Position numbers and translations under genes: made by a program. Positions 16,126 through 24,840 of a stretch of DNA of 53,860 bases are shown here, piece by piece (positions within the stretch are counted from its first letter, which is position 1; each line of letters starts with the position of its first letter). The notes beneath the pieces are model-generated. The model made no database searches. It was not told where the DNA came from and was given only the letters and a program-made list of their open reading frames with translations. Origin of the DNA: an uncultured Lachnospiraceae bacterium (GTDB taxonomy: Bacteria; Bacillota; Clostridia; Lachnospirales; Lachnospiraceae); assembly GCA_947576945.1 (NCBI GenBank), contig CANPTH010000028.1:1-53860 (forward strand). The letters are read 5' to 3'.

Positions 16126-17613
16126 ATGGATTTCTTACAGAATAATACATATGACCTGTATAAAGATATACAGCTCCGCACAGGAGGAGAAATCTATCTG
16201 GGCGTGGTAGGACCGGTGAGAACGGGAAAATCGACATTTATCAAGCGGTTTATGAATCTGCTGGTGCTGCCATTTATGGAGGATGAGAACGAGAAGGAGC
16301 GGGCGCAGGATGAGATGCCGCAGAGTGCGGGCGGCAGGACGGTCACCACGACAGAACCGAAATTTATTCCTAAAGAGGCGGCGCATATCAGGCTGGGCAC
16401 GGATATTGATGTGGATATCAGGCTGATTGACTGTGTGGGCTATATGGTGGAAGGGGCCACCGGCCATATGGAAGAGGATGCGGAGCGTATGGTGAAGACG
16501 CCCTGGTCTGCGGAGGAAATTCCCTTTACGAGGGCGGCGGAGATCGGCACCCGCAAGGTGATCAAAGATCATTCTACCATCGGTATTGTGGTGACCTGCG
16601 ACGGTTCTTTTGGCGACCTGGGGCGGGACAGTTTTCTGGAGGCTGAGGCGCGCACGATCACGGAACTGCAGGCGCTGGGGAAACCTTTTATCGTGCTGCT
16701 CAATTCCGCGAAGCCTTATGCGGAAGATACCAGGATGCTGGCGGATGAGATCAGCGAGAAGTATCAGGTGACCGTGATGCCGGTAAACTGCGAGCAGTTA
16801 AAGCGGGAGGATATCAATCATATCATGGAAAATATCCTCTACGAGTTCCCGCTTACGATGATCGAATTCTACATGCCCAAGTGGGTGGAAATGCTGCCTT
16901 ATGACCATAAGATGAAACAGGATATCATTGCCCGGATCAAGAACCTGATGAGCAGCTTGAGCAATATTCGGGATATCACTTCGGGGAGCTTTATGCCGGA
17001 GAGCGAATATATCAAGAAGTGTAAGCTTGACGGCATCAATATGTCCGACGGCAGTGTGAAGATCCTTCTGGATGTGGACGATTCCTATTACTATGAGATG
17101 ATCAGCGACTTGGTGGGAGAGACGGTTGGGAGCGAATATCAGATGCTTGCCATGTTAAAAGAGATGGCGAAGATGAAACGGGAGTATGTGAAGGTGCTCC
17201 ATGCGTTGGAATCTGTGCGCTATAAGGGATATGGCGTCGTGATGCCGGACCGCGAGGAGATTATGCTGGAGCGGCCGGAGCTGATCAGACAGGGCAATAA
17301 GTTCGGCGTGAAGATCAAGGCGGAGAGTCCAAGCATCCATATGATCAAGGCCAGTATCGAGACGGAGATCTCCCCTATCGTGGGCACGGAAGAACAGGCC
17401 AGGGATCTGATCCAGTTTATCTCGGATACGGAGACCAGCGAAGAAGGTATCTGGGAGACGAATATCTTCGGCAAGACGGTAGAACAGCTGGTGAATGACG
17501 GTATCACGGGCAAAATTTCCATGATCAATGAGGAAAGCCAGGTGAAACTGCAGGAGACCATGCAGAAGATTGTGAATGACTGCAATGGCGGGATGGTGTG
17601 CATTATCATTTGA
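16126..17613 (+). CDS. spoIVA: Stage IV sporulation protein A (spore coat morphogenetic ATPase)
   Basis: The protein is 495 aa, the usual SpoIVA length. It begins MDFLQNNTYDLYKDIQLRTGG and then GEIYLGVVGPVRTGKST, with the Walker A at residues 29-37. It continues with the family's SAGGRTVTTTEPKFIPKEA and LIDCVGYMVEGA stretches and ends in the characteristic hydrophobic tail CNGGMVCIII. SpoIVA polymerises on the forespore surface with ATP hydrolysis and is the base on which the coat is built. The binding site AGGAGG is 9 bases from the ATG and inside a hairpin (16080-16117). Presence of this gene marks the organism as a spore former. Confidence 0.97.
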   Translation: MDFLQNNTYDLYKDIQLRTGGEIYLGVVGPVRTGKSTFIKRFMNLLVLPFMEDENEKERAQDEMPQSAGGRTVTTTEPKFIPKEAAHIRLGTDIDVDIRLIDCVGYMVEGATGHMEEDAERMVKTPWSAEEIPFTRAAEIGTRKVIKDHSTIGIVVTCDGSFGDLGRDSFLEAEARTITELQALGKPFIVLLNSAKPYAEDTRMLADEISEKYQVTVMPVNCEQLKREDINHIMENILYEFPLTMIEFYMPKWVEMLPYDHKMKQDIIARIKNLMSSLSNIRDITSGSFMPESEYIKKCKLDGINMSDGSVKILLDVDDSYYYEMISDLVGETVGSEYQMLAMLKEMAKMKREYVKVLHALESVRYKGYGVVMPDREEIMLERPELIRQGNKFGVKIKAESPSIHMIKASIETEISPIVGTEEQARDLIQFISDTETSEEGIWETNIFGKTVEQLVNDGITGKISMINEESQVKLQETMQKIVNDCNGGMVCIII

Positions 17614-17938
17614 TGCAGCTTTTGCCGTAAGACGATTGAAAGGCCGGAAAAGGGAAGAAAGTTATCTGCTATGAGAGCGGGACAGGAGACTGTATCCTGC
17701 TCTTATATTATGTGATAAAAACAGATACAGTATTTACGACGGCATGCAATGGTGTTAAAATATAAAACATCAGTACAGACAGGCGCGCTTTGAGGCCGGA
17801 GAGATCACGATGACGCTTCCGGACAAGACGGATCGCCGGATTAAGAAGGATAATCGCCGCATACATAATATTGGATGATATGCCGCGATAAAGACAACGA
17901 AAAACTAAGAATTCACATAAAAGAAAGGCGGTAAACAA
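17614..17938. other. Intergenic region before punA
   Basis: A short imperfect hairpin near 17670-17705 (CAGGA/TCCTG) may help end the spoIVA transcript but lacks a clean T-run. A 22-codon frame at about 17810-17879 has a weak GGAGAG site and is not supported. Nothing else was recognised. Confidence 0.35.
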
Positions 17939-18772
17939 ATGAATCCAGTATACGAAAAATTATTAAAATGCTACGAGTGCTACAAGGCAAAGATTGATTT
18001 TGAACCCAGTGTGGCAGTAGTCTTAGGATCGGGACTTGGTAATTTCGCAAAGGCTGTGGATGTGAAGGCAGAGCTTCCCTACAGTGAGATCGAAGGGTTT
18101 CCGGTATCAACGGTGCCGGGACATGCGGGCAGGTTCATTTTCGGGTATATCAACGAGGTGCCCGTGGTGCTGATGCAGGGGCGTGTCCACTACTATGAGG
18201 GATATCCGATCACGGATGTGGTGCTGCCTACCCGTCTGATGAAGATGATGGGGGCGAAGGTGTTGTTCCTGACCAATGCTTCCGGCGGTATCAATCCGGC
18301 TTTCCATGCGGGCAGTCTGATGCTGCTGAAGGATCATGTCTCCATCTTCGCACCGAATCCGCTGATCGGCGCTAATATCGAGGAGCTGGGAACGAGATTC
18401 CCGGATATGTCCCACGTCTACGACGAGGAACTGCAGGAGATCATCAGAAGCACGGCAGAAGAAAATGAGATCGAGTTGTTTGAGGGGATCTATGCCCAGC
18501 TGACGGGGCCTTCTTTCGAATCTCCGGCGGAGATCCAGCTGCTGCATAAGCTGGGCGTGAGCGCAGTAGGCATGAGCACGGTCGTGGAGGCGATCGCTGC
18601 CAACCATATGGGCATGAAAATCTGTGGCGTATCCTGTGTCAGCAATCTGGCGGCGGGCATGAACAGTGCACCTTTGACACATGAGGAAGTACAGGAGGCG
18701 GCCAACGCGGTGGCGCCGAAGTTCGAGAAGCTGCTGGTGGAGTCGATCACGAAGTTTCGGGAACTGATTTAA
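17939..18772 (+). CDS. punA: Purine nucleoside phosphorylase
   Basis: The protein is 277 aa. It splits inosine, guanosine or related nucleosides with phosphate to free base and ribose-1-phosphate. Family signs: VVLGSGLGNFA near the start, EGFPVSTVPGHAGRF, MQGRVHYYEGYP, LTNASGGINPAF, the YAQLTGPSFESPAEI segment and GVSAVGMSTVVEAIAANHMG, all matching the class-I trimeric PNP family. AAAGGCGG precedes the ATG. The next gene is a deaminase acting on adenosine-like compounds, which fits purine salvage. Confidence 0.93.
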   Translation: MNPVYEKLLKCYECYKAKIDFEPSVAVVLGSGLGNFAKAVDVKAELPYSEIEGFPVSTVPGHAGRFIFGYINEVPVVLMQGRVHYYEGYPITDVVLPTRLMKMMGAKVLFLTNASGGINPAFHAGSLMLLKDHVSIFAPNPLIGANIEELGTRFPDMSHVYDEELQEIIRSTAEENEIELFEGIYAQLTGPSFESPAEIQLLHKLGVSAVGMSTVVEAIAANHMGMKICGVSCVSNLAAGMNSAPLTHEEVQEAANAVAPKFEKLLVESITKFRELI

Positions 18773-18905
18773 TTTGGTATCCTGCGGCATGTGTGCATGG
18801 AAGCAGAATGGAGTATGCGGTGACAATGATGCATGAGGAGAGTATTCAGGCGTCTTTGTGCAAAGAACCGGTGTACACTGTTATGCAGAATGGAGGAAAA
18901 GACAG

Positions 18906-20219
18906 ATGAATTACAGATTTTATAATGCACGTATCCTGACAATGGAGACGGACAGGCTGATCACAGGCGAATTATGGGTGCAGGATGGAAAGATCCTGTA
19001 TGTCGGTGACGGCAGCGATACGGACGGTATCTGTGCCGGCGGCCAGGGGACAGAGGATGATCAGAGCAGATGGGACAGAGAGATTGACTGTGGGGGCAAT
19101 CTGCTGATGCCCGGTTTCAAGAATGCCCATACCCATTCCGGTATGACGCTGCTGCGTTCTTATGCGGACGACCTGCCGCTGCAGGACTGGCTGTTCAAGC
19201 AGGTCTTTCCCATAGAGGATAAGATGGACGGGGAGATGATCTATCACCTGACGAAGCTGGCGGTATTGGAGTATCTGACCAGCGGTATCACATCCATCTT
19301 TGATATGTATCTGACGCCGGAGACGACGGCGAGAGCCTGCGTGGATATGGGGATGCGCTGCGTACAGGTCAGCGGAACGAGCGGGCAGACGGATTTTGAG
19401 CCGTCCCTGAAACTGCTGGAGCAGCGCTATCAGGCATTGAACCATGACGATCCGCTGCTCAGTTACTTTATCGGATTTCATGCGGAGTATACCTGTTCCA
19501 GGGAGTTAATGGAACGGGTGGCACAGATCGCACATAAATACAAGGCGCCGGTATACACCCATCTGGCGGAGACCAGAGCGGAGGTGGAAGGCTGCCGGGA
19601 ACGCCATGGTATGTCTCCGGCAAAACTGCTCGACACGATCGGCATGTTCGATTATGGCGGCGGCGGGTATCACTGTGTCTGGATGGATGAAGAGGATATG
19701 GAGATCTTCCGCAGGCGCGGGCTCAGTGTGGTGACCAACCCGGGCTCCAACACCAAACTCGCCAGCGGCATTGCGCCGATCTCTGCTTATCTGAAAAAGG
19801 GGATCAACGTAGCCATCGGTACGGACGGGCCGGCCAGCAACAACTGCCTGGACATGTTCCGGGAGATGTTTCTGGTGACAGGGCTTGCCAAGCTGCGGGA
19901 GGAGGACGCCTCTGCCGTAGATGCCTGGGAAGTGCTCAAGATGGCCACGGTGAACGGCGCCAAAGCGATGTATCTGCCGGATACCGATGTGCTGGCACCG
20001 GGCAAGGCGGCGGATATCATCATGATCGACCTGCAGCAGCCCAACATGCAGCCCATCAACAATATCCCGAAGAACCTGGTCTACAGCGGCAGCAAGCAGA
20101 ACGTAAAGATGACCATGATCCAGGGGCGGATCCTGTATGAGAACGGCATTTTCACAGATGCCTATGATGTGGAGGAAATCTATAGAAAGGCAAACGAGAT
20201 CATAGACAGCCTGCGCTAG
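18906..20219 (+). CDS. mtaD: Amidohydrolase, 5'-methylthioadenosine/S-adenosylhomocysteine deaminase-like
   Basis: The protein is 437 aa from the ATG at 18906, preceded by GGAGG. It is a TIM-barrel metallohydrolase: metal ligands in NAHTHSGM (H75, H77), then FHAEYTCS, YTHLAETRAEVEGC and the GTDGPASNN site. The C-terminus rejoins the small beta domain (PGKAADIIMIDLQQPNMQP), as in MtaD/TrzN-type enzymes. It likely deaminates methylthioadenosine, S-adenosylhomocysteine or adenosine to inosine-type products, which the neighbouring phosphorylase could use. The exact substrate is an inference. A Gly/Asp-rich insertion (about 34-58) lies in the N-terminal beta domain. Confidence 0.85.
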   Translation: MNYRFYNARILTMETDRLITGELWVQDGKILYVGDGSDTDGICAGGQGTEDDQSRWDREIDCGGNLLMPGFKNAHTHSGMTLLRSYADDLPLQDWLFKQVFPIEDKMDGEMIYHLTKLAVLEYLTSGITSIFDMYLTPETTARACVDMGMRCVQVSGTSGQTDFEPSLKLLEQRYQALNHDDPLLSYFIGFHAEYTCSRELMERVAQIAHKYKAPVYTHLAETRAEVEGCRERHGMSPAKLLDTIGMFDYGGGGYHCVWMDEEDMEIFRRRGLSVVTNPGSNTKLASGIAPISAYLKKGINVAIGTDGPASNNCLDMFREMFLVTGLAKLREEDASAVDAWEVLKMATVNGAKAMYLPDTDVLAPGKAADIIMIDLQQPNMQPINNIPKNLVYSGSKQNVKMTMIQGRILYENGIFTDAYDVEEIYRKANEIIDSLR

Positions 20220-20305
20220 TATCACAGAGTTATGGCAGCAGGCGGAGCCGGTGCATTTGGGGCATGCTCTGCCTGACAGGTTGTCTTTGAAATCAGGAAG
20301 TGCAT

Positions 20306-21997
20306 ATGGATGGTTTAGTGTTGGCGGGTATGATTCTGTTTTTGATCGTGCTCATCATGGGAAAGGAATATATTAACAGCAGGTCTTTTCACAGGCATAA
20401 TCTGCAGAGGATCTTCGAAAGCTACGGTATGCCTTCCGAGCGGGTTTACAAGACGGGGGAGCTTGAGCATATCCAGAAATATTATCTCAGGCATCCCGGG
20501 AAGAATCAGATTGACGATATTACATGGAACGATTTGAATATGGACAGCCTTTACCAGCAGATCAATGTCTCCTGCAGCGCTGCGGGGGACGAATATCTGT
20601 ATTACAGGCTGCGGACGCCGCTTTACAGGCGGGAAGAGCTGGAGCAATGGGAGTCCGGGATCAGCTTTTTTATGGAGCATGAGGAAGAGCGGCGCCAGGT
20701 GCAGGGCCTGTTCTATCAGCTGGGAAGAATGGGACGCTATTCGCTGCATGAGTATATTGAGAATCTGGATATTCTGGGTGAGCGGAAGAACGGTAAATAT
20801 ATCCTGTATAATGTGACGTTGTTTTTGTGTATCGGGAGTATGTTTGCATCACCGCCGATAGGAATTGGTGCGTTGCTTCTGGTAGTGTGCCATAACCTGA
20901 TCGGCTATTTCAGGGAGTACAAACAGATCGAGCCTTATATCACCAGCTTCCGTTATATCAAGAGGATGCTGGATGCGGCGGAGAAGATGGGACACATGAA
21001 GACATCGGGGATTGCCGGGGAACAGGAACGCCTGCGTGCCTGCCATGAGAAAATGAAGAGCTTTATACGCAATGCCTATCTGCTCGTCTACGTAGAGAAG
21101 GGGAACGGCGACCCGCTGAGTCTTGTGTTGGATTATGTGCGCATGGTCTTTTATCTGGATCTGATCCAGTTTAATAATGCGCTGCATGCGGTACGGGGGC
21201 ATCTGGAGGAGATCGACGAGATGGTGACGCTGCTGGGTAAGATTGAGACGGCAGTGGTGATCGGTTCTTACAGGAACAGCCTGCCGGAGTACTGCCTGCC
21301 AACGCTCCGCTTTGAAGAGGACGCAGAACGGCGTATGGTGATTGAACAGCTTTACCATCCCCTGTTGTCAGATCCGGTGAAGAATTCCATTGATACGCGA
21401 AAAGGGGTTTTGCTGACGGGTTCCAATGCCTCCGGTAAATCTACTTTTCTGCGTGCCGTGGCGTTAAGCGCCGTGCTGGCGCAGACCATACTCACGTGTC
21501 CGGCGAGGCGTTATGAGGCGCCGGTGTTCCGGATCTATTCGTCCATGTCCTTAAAGGACGATCTGATCAGCGGGCAGAGTTATTATATGGTAGAGATCAG
21601 AGCCATCAAGCGGATTCTGGATCAGGTGAAGCAGGCAGAGGAGGAACACAGCTGTGTACTCTGTTTTGTGGATGAGGTGCTGCGGGGTACTAATACTGTG
21701 GAAAGAATCGCGGCCTCCACGCAGATTATGAAGATGCTTTCGGCGGGACATGTGATCTGTTTTGCAGCTACCCATGATGTGGAATTGACCAGGCTGCTGG
21801 AGAGAGAATACGAAAATTATCATTTCGAGGAGCGTATTGAGGAGGATGATGTATTTTTTCCATATACATTGCTGCCGGGGCCTGCCACAACAAGAAATGC
21901 TATCGCGCTGCTTAAGATGCTGGGATATGATGATCGGATTATTTCGGATGCCGAGGAGATGGCAGGACATTTTCTGGAGGAAGGAATCTGGGCATAG
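20306..21997 (+). CDS. Membrane-anchored MutS-like ATPase
   Basis: The protein is 563 aa from the ATG at 20306 (AGGAAG 5 bases upstream). It has an N-terminal membrane segment (about 3-20) and a hydrophobic hairpin near 170-205, then a MutS core-like helical region and a MutS-type ABC ATPase: Walker A GSNASGKST (about 371-379), the SSMSLKDDLISGQSYYMVE segment, Walker B VLCFVDEVLRGTNTVER and the ATHDVELTRLL switch. It lacks the mismatch-binding N-terminal domain with Phe-x-Glu, so it is not a normal MutS. Similar proteins are common in Clostridia and their role is not known. A G-rich hairpin near 20235-20270 precedes it. Confidence 0.82.
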   Translation: MDGLVLAGMILFLIVLIMGKEYINSRSFHRHNLQRIFESYGMPSERVYKTGELEHIQKYYLRHPGKNQIDDITWNDLNMDSLYQQINVSCSAAGDEYLYYRLRTPLYRREELEQWESGISFFMEHEEERRQVQGLFYQLGRMGRYSLHEYIENLDILGERKNGKYILYNVTLFLCIGSMFASPPIGIGALLLVVCHNLIGYFREYKQIEPYITSFRYIKRMLDAAEKMGHMKTSGIAGEQERLRACHEKMKSFIRNAYLLVYVEKGNGDPLSLVLDYVRMVFYLDLIQFNNALHAVRGHLEEIDEMVTLLGKIETAVVIGSYRNSLPEYCLPTLRFEEDAERRMVIEQLYHPLLSDPVKNSIDTRKGVLLTGSNASGKSTFLRAVALSAVLAQTILTCPARRYEAPVFRIYSSMSLKDDLISGQSYYMVEIRAIKRILDQVKQAEEEHSCVLCFVDEVLRGTNTVERIAASTQIMKMLSAGHVICFAATHDVELTRLLEREYENYHFEERIEEDDVFFPYTLLPGPATTRNAIALLKMLGYDDRIISDAEEMAGHFLEEGIWA

Positions 21998-22042
21998 GTT
22001 TTGCCAGGCCGTGCAGTACAGGTCATATTTTTTGATAACAGG

Positions 22043-22103
22043 ATTTGTGGCTGTGCGCTGCCTTTCACAAATTTATGAATAAAGGCAGCGCAGAAATGGA
22101 GTA
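22043..22103 (+). ncRNA. Pseudoknot-forming leader element, copy A (rnhA)
   Basis: Hairpin P1 pairs ATTTGTG (22043-22049) with CACAAAT (22066-22072). Its loop segment GCGCTGCCTTT (22055-22065) pairs with AAAGGCAGCGC (22081-22091), giving an 11-bp P2 and a pseudoknot. The sequence AGAAATGGAG follows at once and serves as the ribosome binding region for rnhA (ATG 22112). Three other copies in this window keep the pairing with different bases. Not matched to a known riboswitch from memory. Confidence 0.65.
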
Positions 22104-22111
22104 AATTATAA

Positions 22112-22582
22112 ATGAAAGTAACGATCTATACCGACGGCGCCGCCCGGGGAAATCCGGAGGGGCCGGGCGGTTACGGTACTGTGCTGCAGTATATTGATCC
22201 GCAGGGGAAGCTGCATGAACGGGAGTATTCGGCAGGTTACAGGAAGACGACCAACAACCGCATGGAGCTGATGGCGGCGATTATAGGTTTGGAGGCGTTG
22301 ACGAGGCCCTGTGAGGTCACATTGGTTTCGGATTCCAAGTATGTGACGGATGCCTTTAACCAGCGCTGGATCGATGGCTGGATTCGGAAGAACTGGAAAA
22401 CGGCGGGCAATAAGCCGGTTAAGAATATTGATTTGTGGGAGAGGCTTTTGCGGGCTAAGCAGCCACATCAGGTAACATTTCGCTGGGTGAAGGGACATGA
22501 CGGCCATCCGGAGAATGAGCGCTGTGATAAATTGGCTACAGCCGCAGCGGATGGTGCAGACTTACTTGACGATACCTTCTAG
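22112..22582 (+). CDS. rnhA: Ribonuclease HI
   Basis: The protein is 156 aa, the standard length. Catalytic residues are all in place: D8 in YTDGA, E52 in NRMEL, D74 in SDSKYV, H129 in KGHDGH and D139 in NERCDKLA. It cuts the RNA strand of RNA-DNA hybrids in the cytoplasm. The handle region [16 protein letters not shown] is present. The upstream leader contains pseudoknot copy A. Confidence 0.95.
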   Translation: MKVTIYTDGAARGNPEGPGGYGTVLQYIDPQGKLHEREYSAGYRKTTNNRMELMAAIIGLEALTRPCEVTLVSDSKYVTDAFNQRWIDGWIRKNWKTAGNKPVKNIDLWERLLRAKQPHQVTFRWVKGHDGHPENERCDKLATAAADGADLLDDTF

Positions 22583-22655
22583 TTGGTGGTATCATAGATA
22601 TGATTTTTGAAATAAAGATAGTATTTGACAGAATACGATGGGAAGGGGAAAACAG

Positions 22656-22826
22656 ATGACGAATTTGATCTTGTTTGTAAACGCTTTTTTATCTTACTTA
22701 CTGGTATTTGTGTTTATTGTTGCAGTTGTTGTAGTGGCATGTATTATCGGCGTAAAGTGGAGGAAGAGTAAAGATGCCAAGGCTGCAGTGCAGACGGAAG
22801 GTGTCGGAGAGAATACGGCCGTTTGA
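22656..22826 (+). CDS. Small single-pass membrane protein, 56 aa
   Basis: The ATG at 22656 has AAGGGG 8 bases upstream; an in-frame codon at 22638 is an alternative. One long hydrophobic helix (about 9-33) is followed by a basic stretch (VKWRKSKDAK) and a short polar tail. Proteins of this type are frequent in Lachnospiraceae, sometimes mis-named vanadium nitrogenase (from memory). No function is known. A terminator follows at 22864-22888. Confidence 0.65.
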   Translation: MTNLILFVNAFLSYLLVFVFIVAVVVVACIIGVKWRKSKDAKAAVQTEGVGENTAV

Positions 22827-22863
22827 TCTCTAAGAAAGTTTGAGATGATTCAGGTGGTTTGGA

Positions 22864-22888
22864 AGTCAGGCCGGCGGGTCTGGCTTTT
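22864..22888 (+). terminator. Intrinsic terminator after the small membrane protein
   Basis: AGTCAGGCC (22864-22872) pairs with GGTCTGGCT (22877-22885) over 9 bp including two G-U pairs with a 4-base loop, followed by TTTTCC. Confidence 0.65.
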
Positions 22889-22942
22889 CCTATTTCTGAT
22901 GATTCTGCTTTTTGCGGCAGACAGTTGAGATTGAAAGTGTAA

Positions 22943-22966
22943 GATTGAAAATTAAAATTTTCAATC
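22943..22966. repeat. 11-bp near-perfect palindrome
   Basis: GATTGAAAATT (22943-22953) and AATTTTCAATC (22956-22966) are perfect complements separated by AA. It lies just upstream of pseudoknot copy B. It may be an operator or an extra hairpin of the leader. Confidence 0.6.
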
Positions 22967-22972
22967 GCGAGA

Positions 22973-23034
22973 TTTGTGTCTGCGCGTTGCTTGCCACAAA
23001 CTCGATATGCGCAAAAAGCAACGCAGAAATGGAG
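22973..23034 (+). ncRNA. Pseudoknot-forming leader element, copy B (phosphatase gene)
   Basis: P1: TTTGTG (22973-22978) with CACAAA (22995-23000). P2: loop GCGTTGCTT (22984-22992) with AAGCAACGC (23016-23024), 9 bp. AGAAATGGAG follows and the gene starts at 23041. Compared with copy A, several P2 base pairs differ but pairing is kept (GCGCTGCC/GGCAGCGC versus GCGTTGCTT/AAGCAACGC). Confidence 0.65.
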
Positions 23035-23040
23035 AAAAAT

Positions 23041-23739
23041 ATGGGGAAATATACGACAATCCTATGGGATCTGGATCAAACGCTGCTGGATTTTGATCGT
23101 TCTATGGATTATGCAATAAAAGAGGTGTTTCAACAGTACGGTCTTTATATTGATGCAGAAATTGCCGCTCGGTATGAACTTATTAACAGGGATCATTGGA
23201 ACAGGCTGGAGCGTGGCGAGATTACGAAGGAAGAGGTAAAGGTTGGCAGATTCCGGGTGCTGTTAGAGGAATTGGGAATTCATCATATCAAACCGGATGA
23301 GATAGCAGCTTCCTATCAGGATGCATTGGGCAGTGTCTACTATTATATAGACGGAGCAGTGGAGGTGGTTGCGAAGCTGCGGGATCTGGGATACCATCAG
23401 TATGTGGTAACGAATGGAGTCAATGCGACTCAGAGCAAAAAGATGAAGTTATCCGGACTTGATCAGATGATGGATGGTGTTTTCGTATCTGAGCTGATGG
23501 GTTATCCTAAGCCGATGAAGGGCTACTTCGACGCATGTTTTAAGACATTGCCGGAGGGGACGCGTGAGAAGAGTATTTTGGTGGGAGATTCTCTGAGCAG
23601 CGACATGCAGGGGGCCAATAATGCGGGCATCGCATCCTGCTGGTTTAATCCAAAAGGAAGAGAGAAGGATATTGCGGTGCAGATTGACTATGAAATAAAG
23701 CATTTAAAAGAGCTTCCGGAGATTTTGGAAAGTGAATGA
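23041..23739 (+). CDS. HAD-superfamily nucleotidase, YjjG-like
   Basis: The protein is 232 aa from the ATG at 23041, preceded by GGAG at 6 bases; an in-frame ATG at 23029 overlaps that site. HAD motifs: LWDLDQTLLDF (nucleophile and acid Asp), VVTNG (motif II), YPKPMKGYF (motif III Lys) and VGDSLSSDMQGANNAG (motif IV). The helical cap and length match the YjjG/YfnB family, which dephosphorylates nucleoside monophosphates including damaged pyrimidines. The leader holds pseudoknot copy B and an 11-bp palindrome. Confidence 0.85.
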   Translation: MGKYTTILWDLDQTLLDFDRSMDYAIKEVFQQYGLYIDAEIAARYELINRDHWNRLERGEITKEEVKVGRFRVLLEELGIHHIKPDEIAASYQDALGSVYYYIDGAVEVVAKLRDLGYHQYVVTNGVNATQSKKMKLSGLDQMMDGVFVSELMGYPKPMKGYFDACFKTLPEGTREKSILVGDSLSSDMQGANNAGIASCWFNPKGREKDIAVQIDYEIKHLKELPEILESE

Positions 23740-23827
23740 GCTTCTTCAGACGACCTGGCGGTTACAGAAAATGCCCGGGATACTTTTGTACGGAATAGAA
23801 GAATATAACAGAATGTAGGAGCAGCAT

Positions 23828-24817
23828 ATGGCGAGAAGCGGTAATCAGAAACTGAAATTATTATATCTGGTGAAGATCTTTACTGAACAGACCGATGAAG
23901 AACACTGTCTGGGGGCGCAGGCATTGATTGATTCGCTGGCGGAATACGGTATTACGGCAGAACGCAAGAGTATCTATGACGATATCGCACAGCTGACTGA
24001 GTTTGGATATGATATTGTACTGGTCAAGGCGAAAACGGGTGGCGGTTATTATCTGGCTGGACGTGAATTTGAACTGGCAGAGCTAAAGCTGCTTGTGGAG
24101 ACGGTACAGGCATCCCGGTTCCTTACGGTAAGGAAATCCAGAGAATTGATCGGTAAAATCGAGAAGCTGGCTTCGAAAGCGGAGGCCGGACAGCTGCAGA
24201 GACAGGTTTATGTGGCCAATCGGGTGAAGACTGCCAATGAGAGCATTTATTACATAGTGGATGATATCCATAGGGCGATTCAGAAAAATAATCAGATTTC
24301 GTTTCAGTATCTGGAATGGAATCTGGAGAAGGAGCTGGTGCCGCGCAAGGACGGCAAATTCTATCAGATCAGCCCGTGGGCGTTAACCTGTAAGGATGAA
24401 AATTATTATCTGATCGGCCATGACGGTGAGAGTGATACGATCAAGCATTTCCGTGTGGATAAGATGGGACAGATCCGGGTACTGGAGGGGATGGACAGAA
24501 AAGGGGCGATGTTGTTCGAGCGCTTTGATATCGCCGCTTATGCCAATAAAACTTTCGGCATGTATGGGGGACGAGAGGAGATTGTCACTCTGGAATTTGA
24601 GAATCGGTTTATCGGCGTTGTTATGGATCGTTTCGGGAAGGAAGTACCCGTGAGAAAGCGGGATGACGGTCGTTTTTCCGTGCGGGTGCAGGTGGCCTTA
24701 AGTGGTCAGTTTTATGGCTGGCTGACCGGACTGGGTATGGGCGCAAGAATTCTTGCGCCGGCAGAAGTCATGGAGGAATACAGGGAACATTTGAGGAAGG
24801 CGCTTAGTCAGTATTGA
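23828..24817 (+). CDS. WYL-domain transcriptional regulator (YafY-type)
   Basis: The protein is 329 aa. A DeoR/HTH_11-like winged helix lies at the N-terminus (LGAQALIDSLAEYGI, ERKSIYDDIAQLTEFGYDI), followed by a WYL sensor domain about 145-230 (QISFQYLEW, YQISPWALTCKDENYYLIGHD) and a WCX-like C-terminal part. WYL proteins bind small ligands or nucleic acid and control varied genes. It lies 88 bases after the phosphatase gene and about 90 before the aminotransferase; its target is unknown. Confidence 0.85.
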   Translation: MARSGNQKLKLLYLVKIFTEQTDEEHCLGAQALIDSLAEYGITAERKSIYDDIAQLTEFGYDIVLVKAKTGGGYYLAGREFELAELKLLVETVQASRFLTVRKSRELIGKIEKLASKAEAGQLQRQVYVANRVKTANESIYYIVDDIHRAIQKNNQISFQYLEWNLEKELVPRKDGKFYQISPWALTCKDENYYLIGHDGESDTIKHFRVDKMGQIRVLEGMDRKGAMLFERFDIAAYANKTFGMYGGREEIVTLEFENRFIGVVMDRFGKEVPVRKRDDGRFSVRVQVALSGQFYGWLTGLGMGARILAPAEVMEEYREHLRKALSQY

Positions 24818-24840
24818 TGCAAACTGAACAGGTTACGTTA

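Noticed and set aside
17810..17879. 22-codon frame MTLPDKTDRRIKKDN before punA
   Set aside because: Too short, no similarity recognised and weak binding site.
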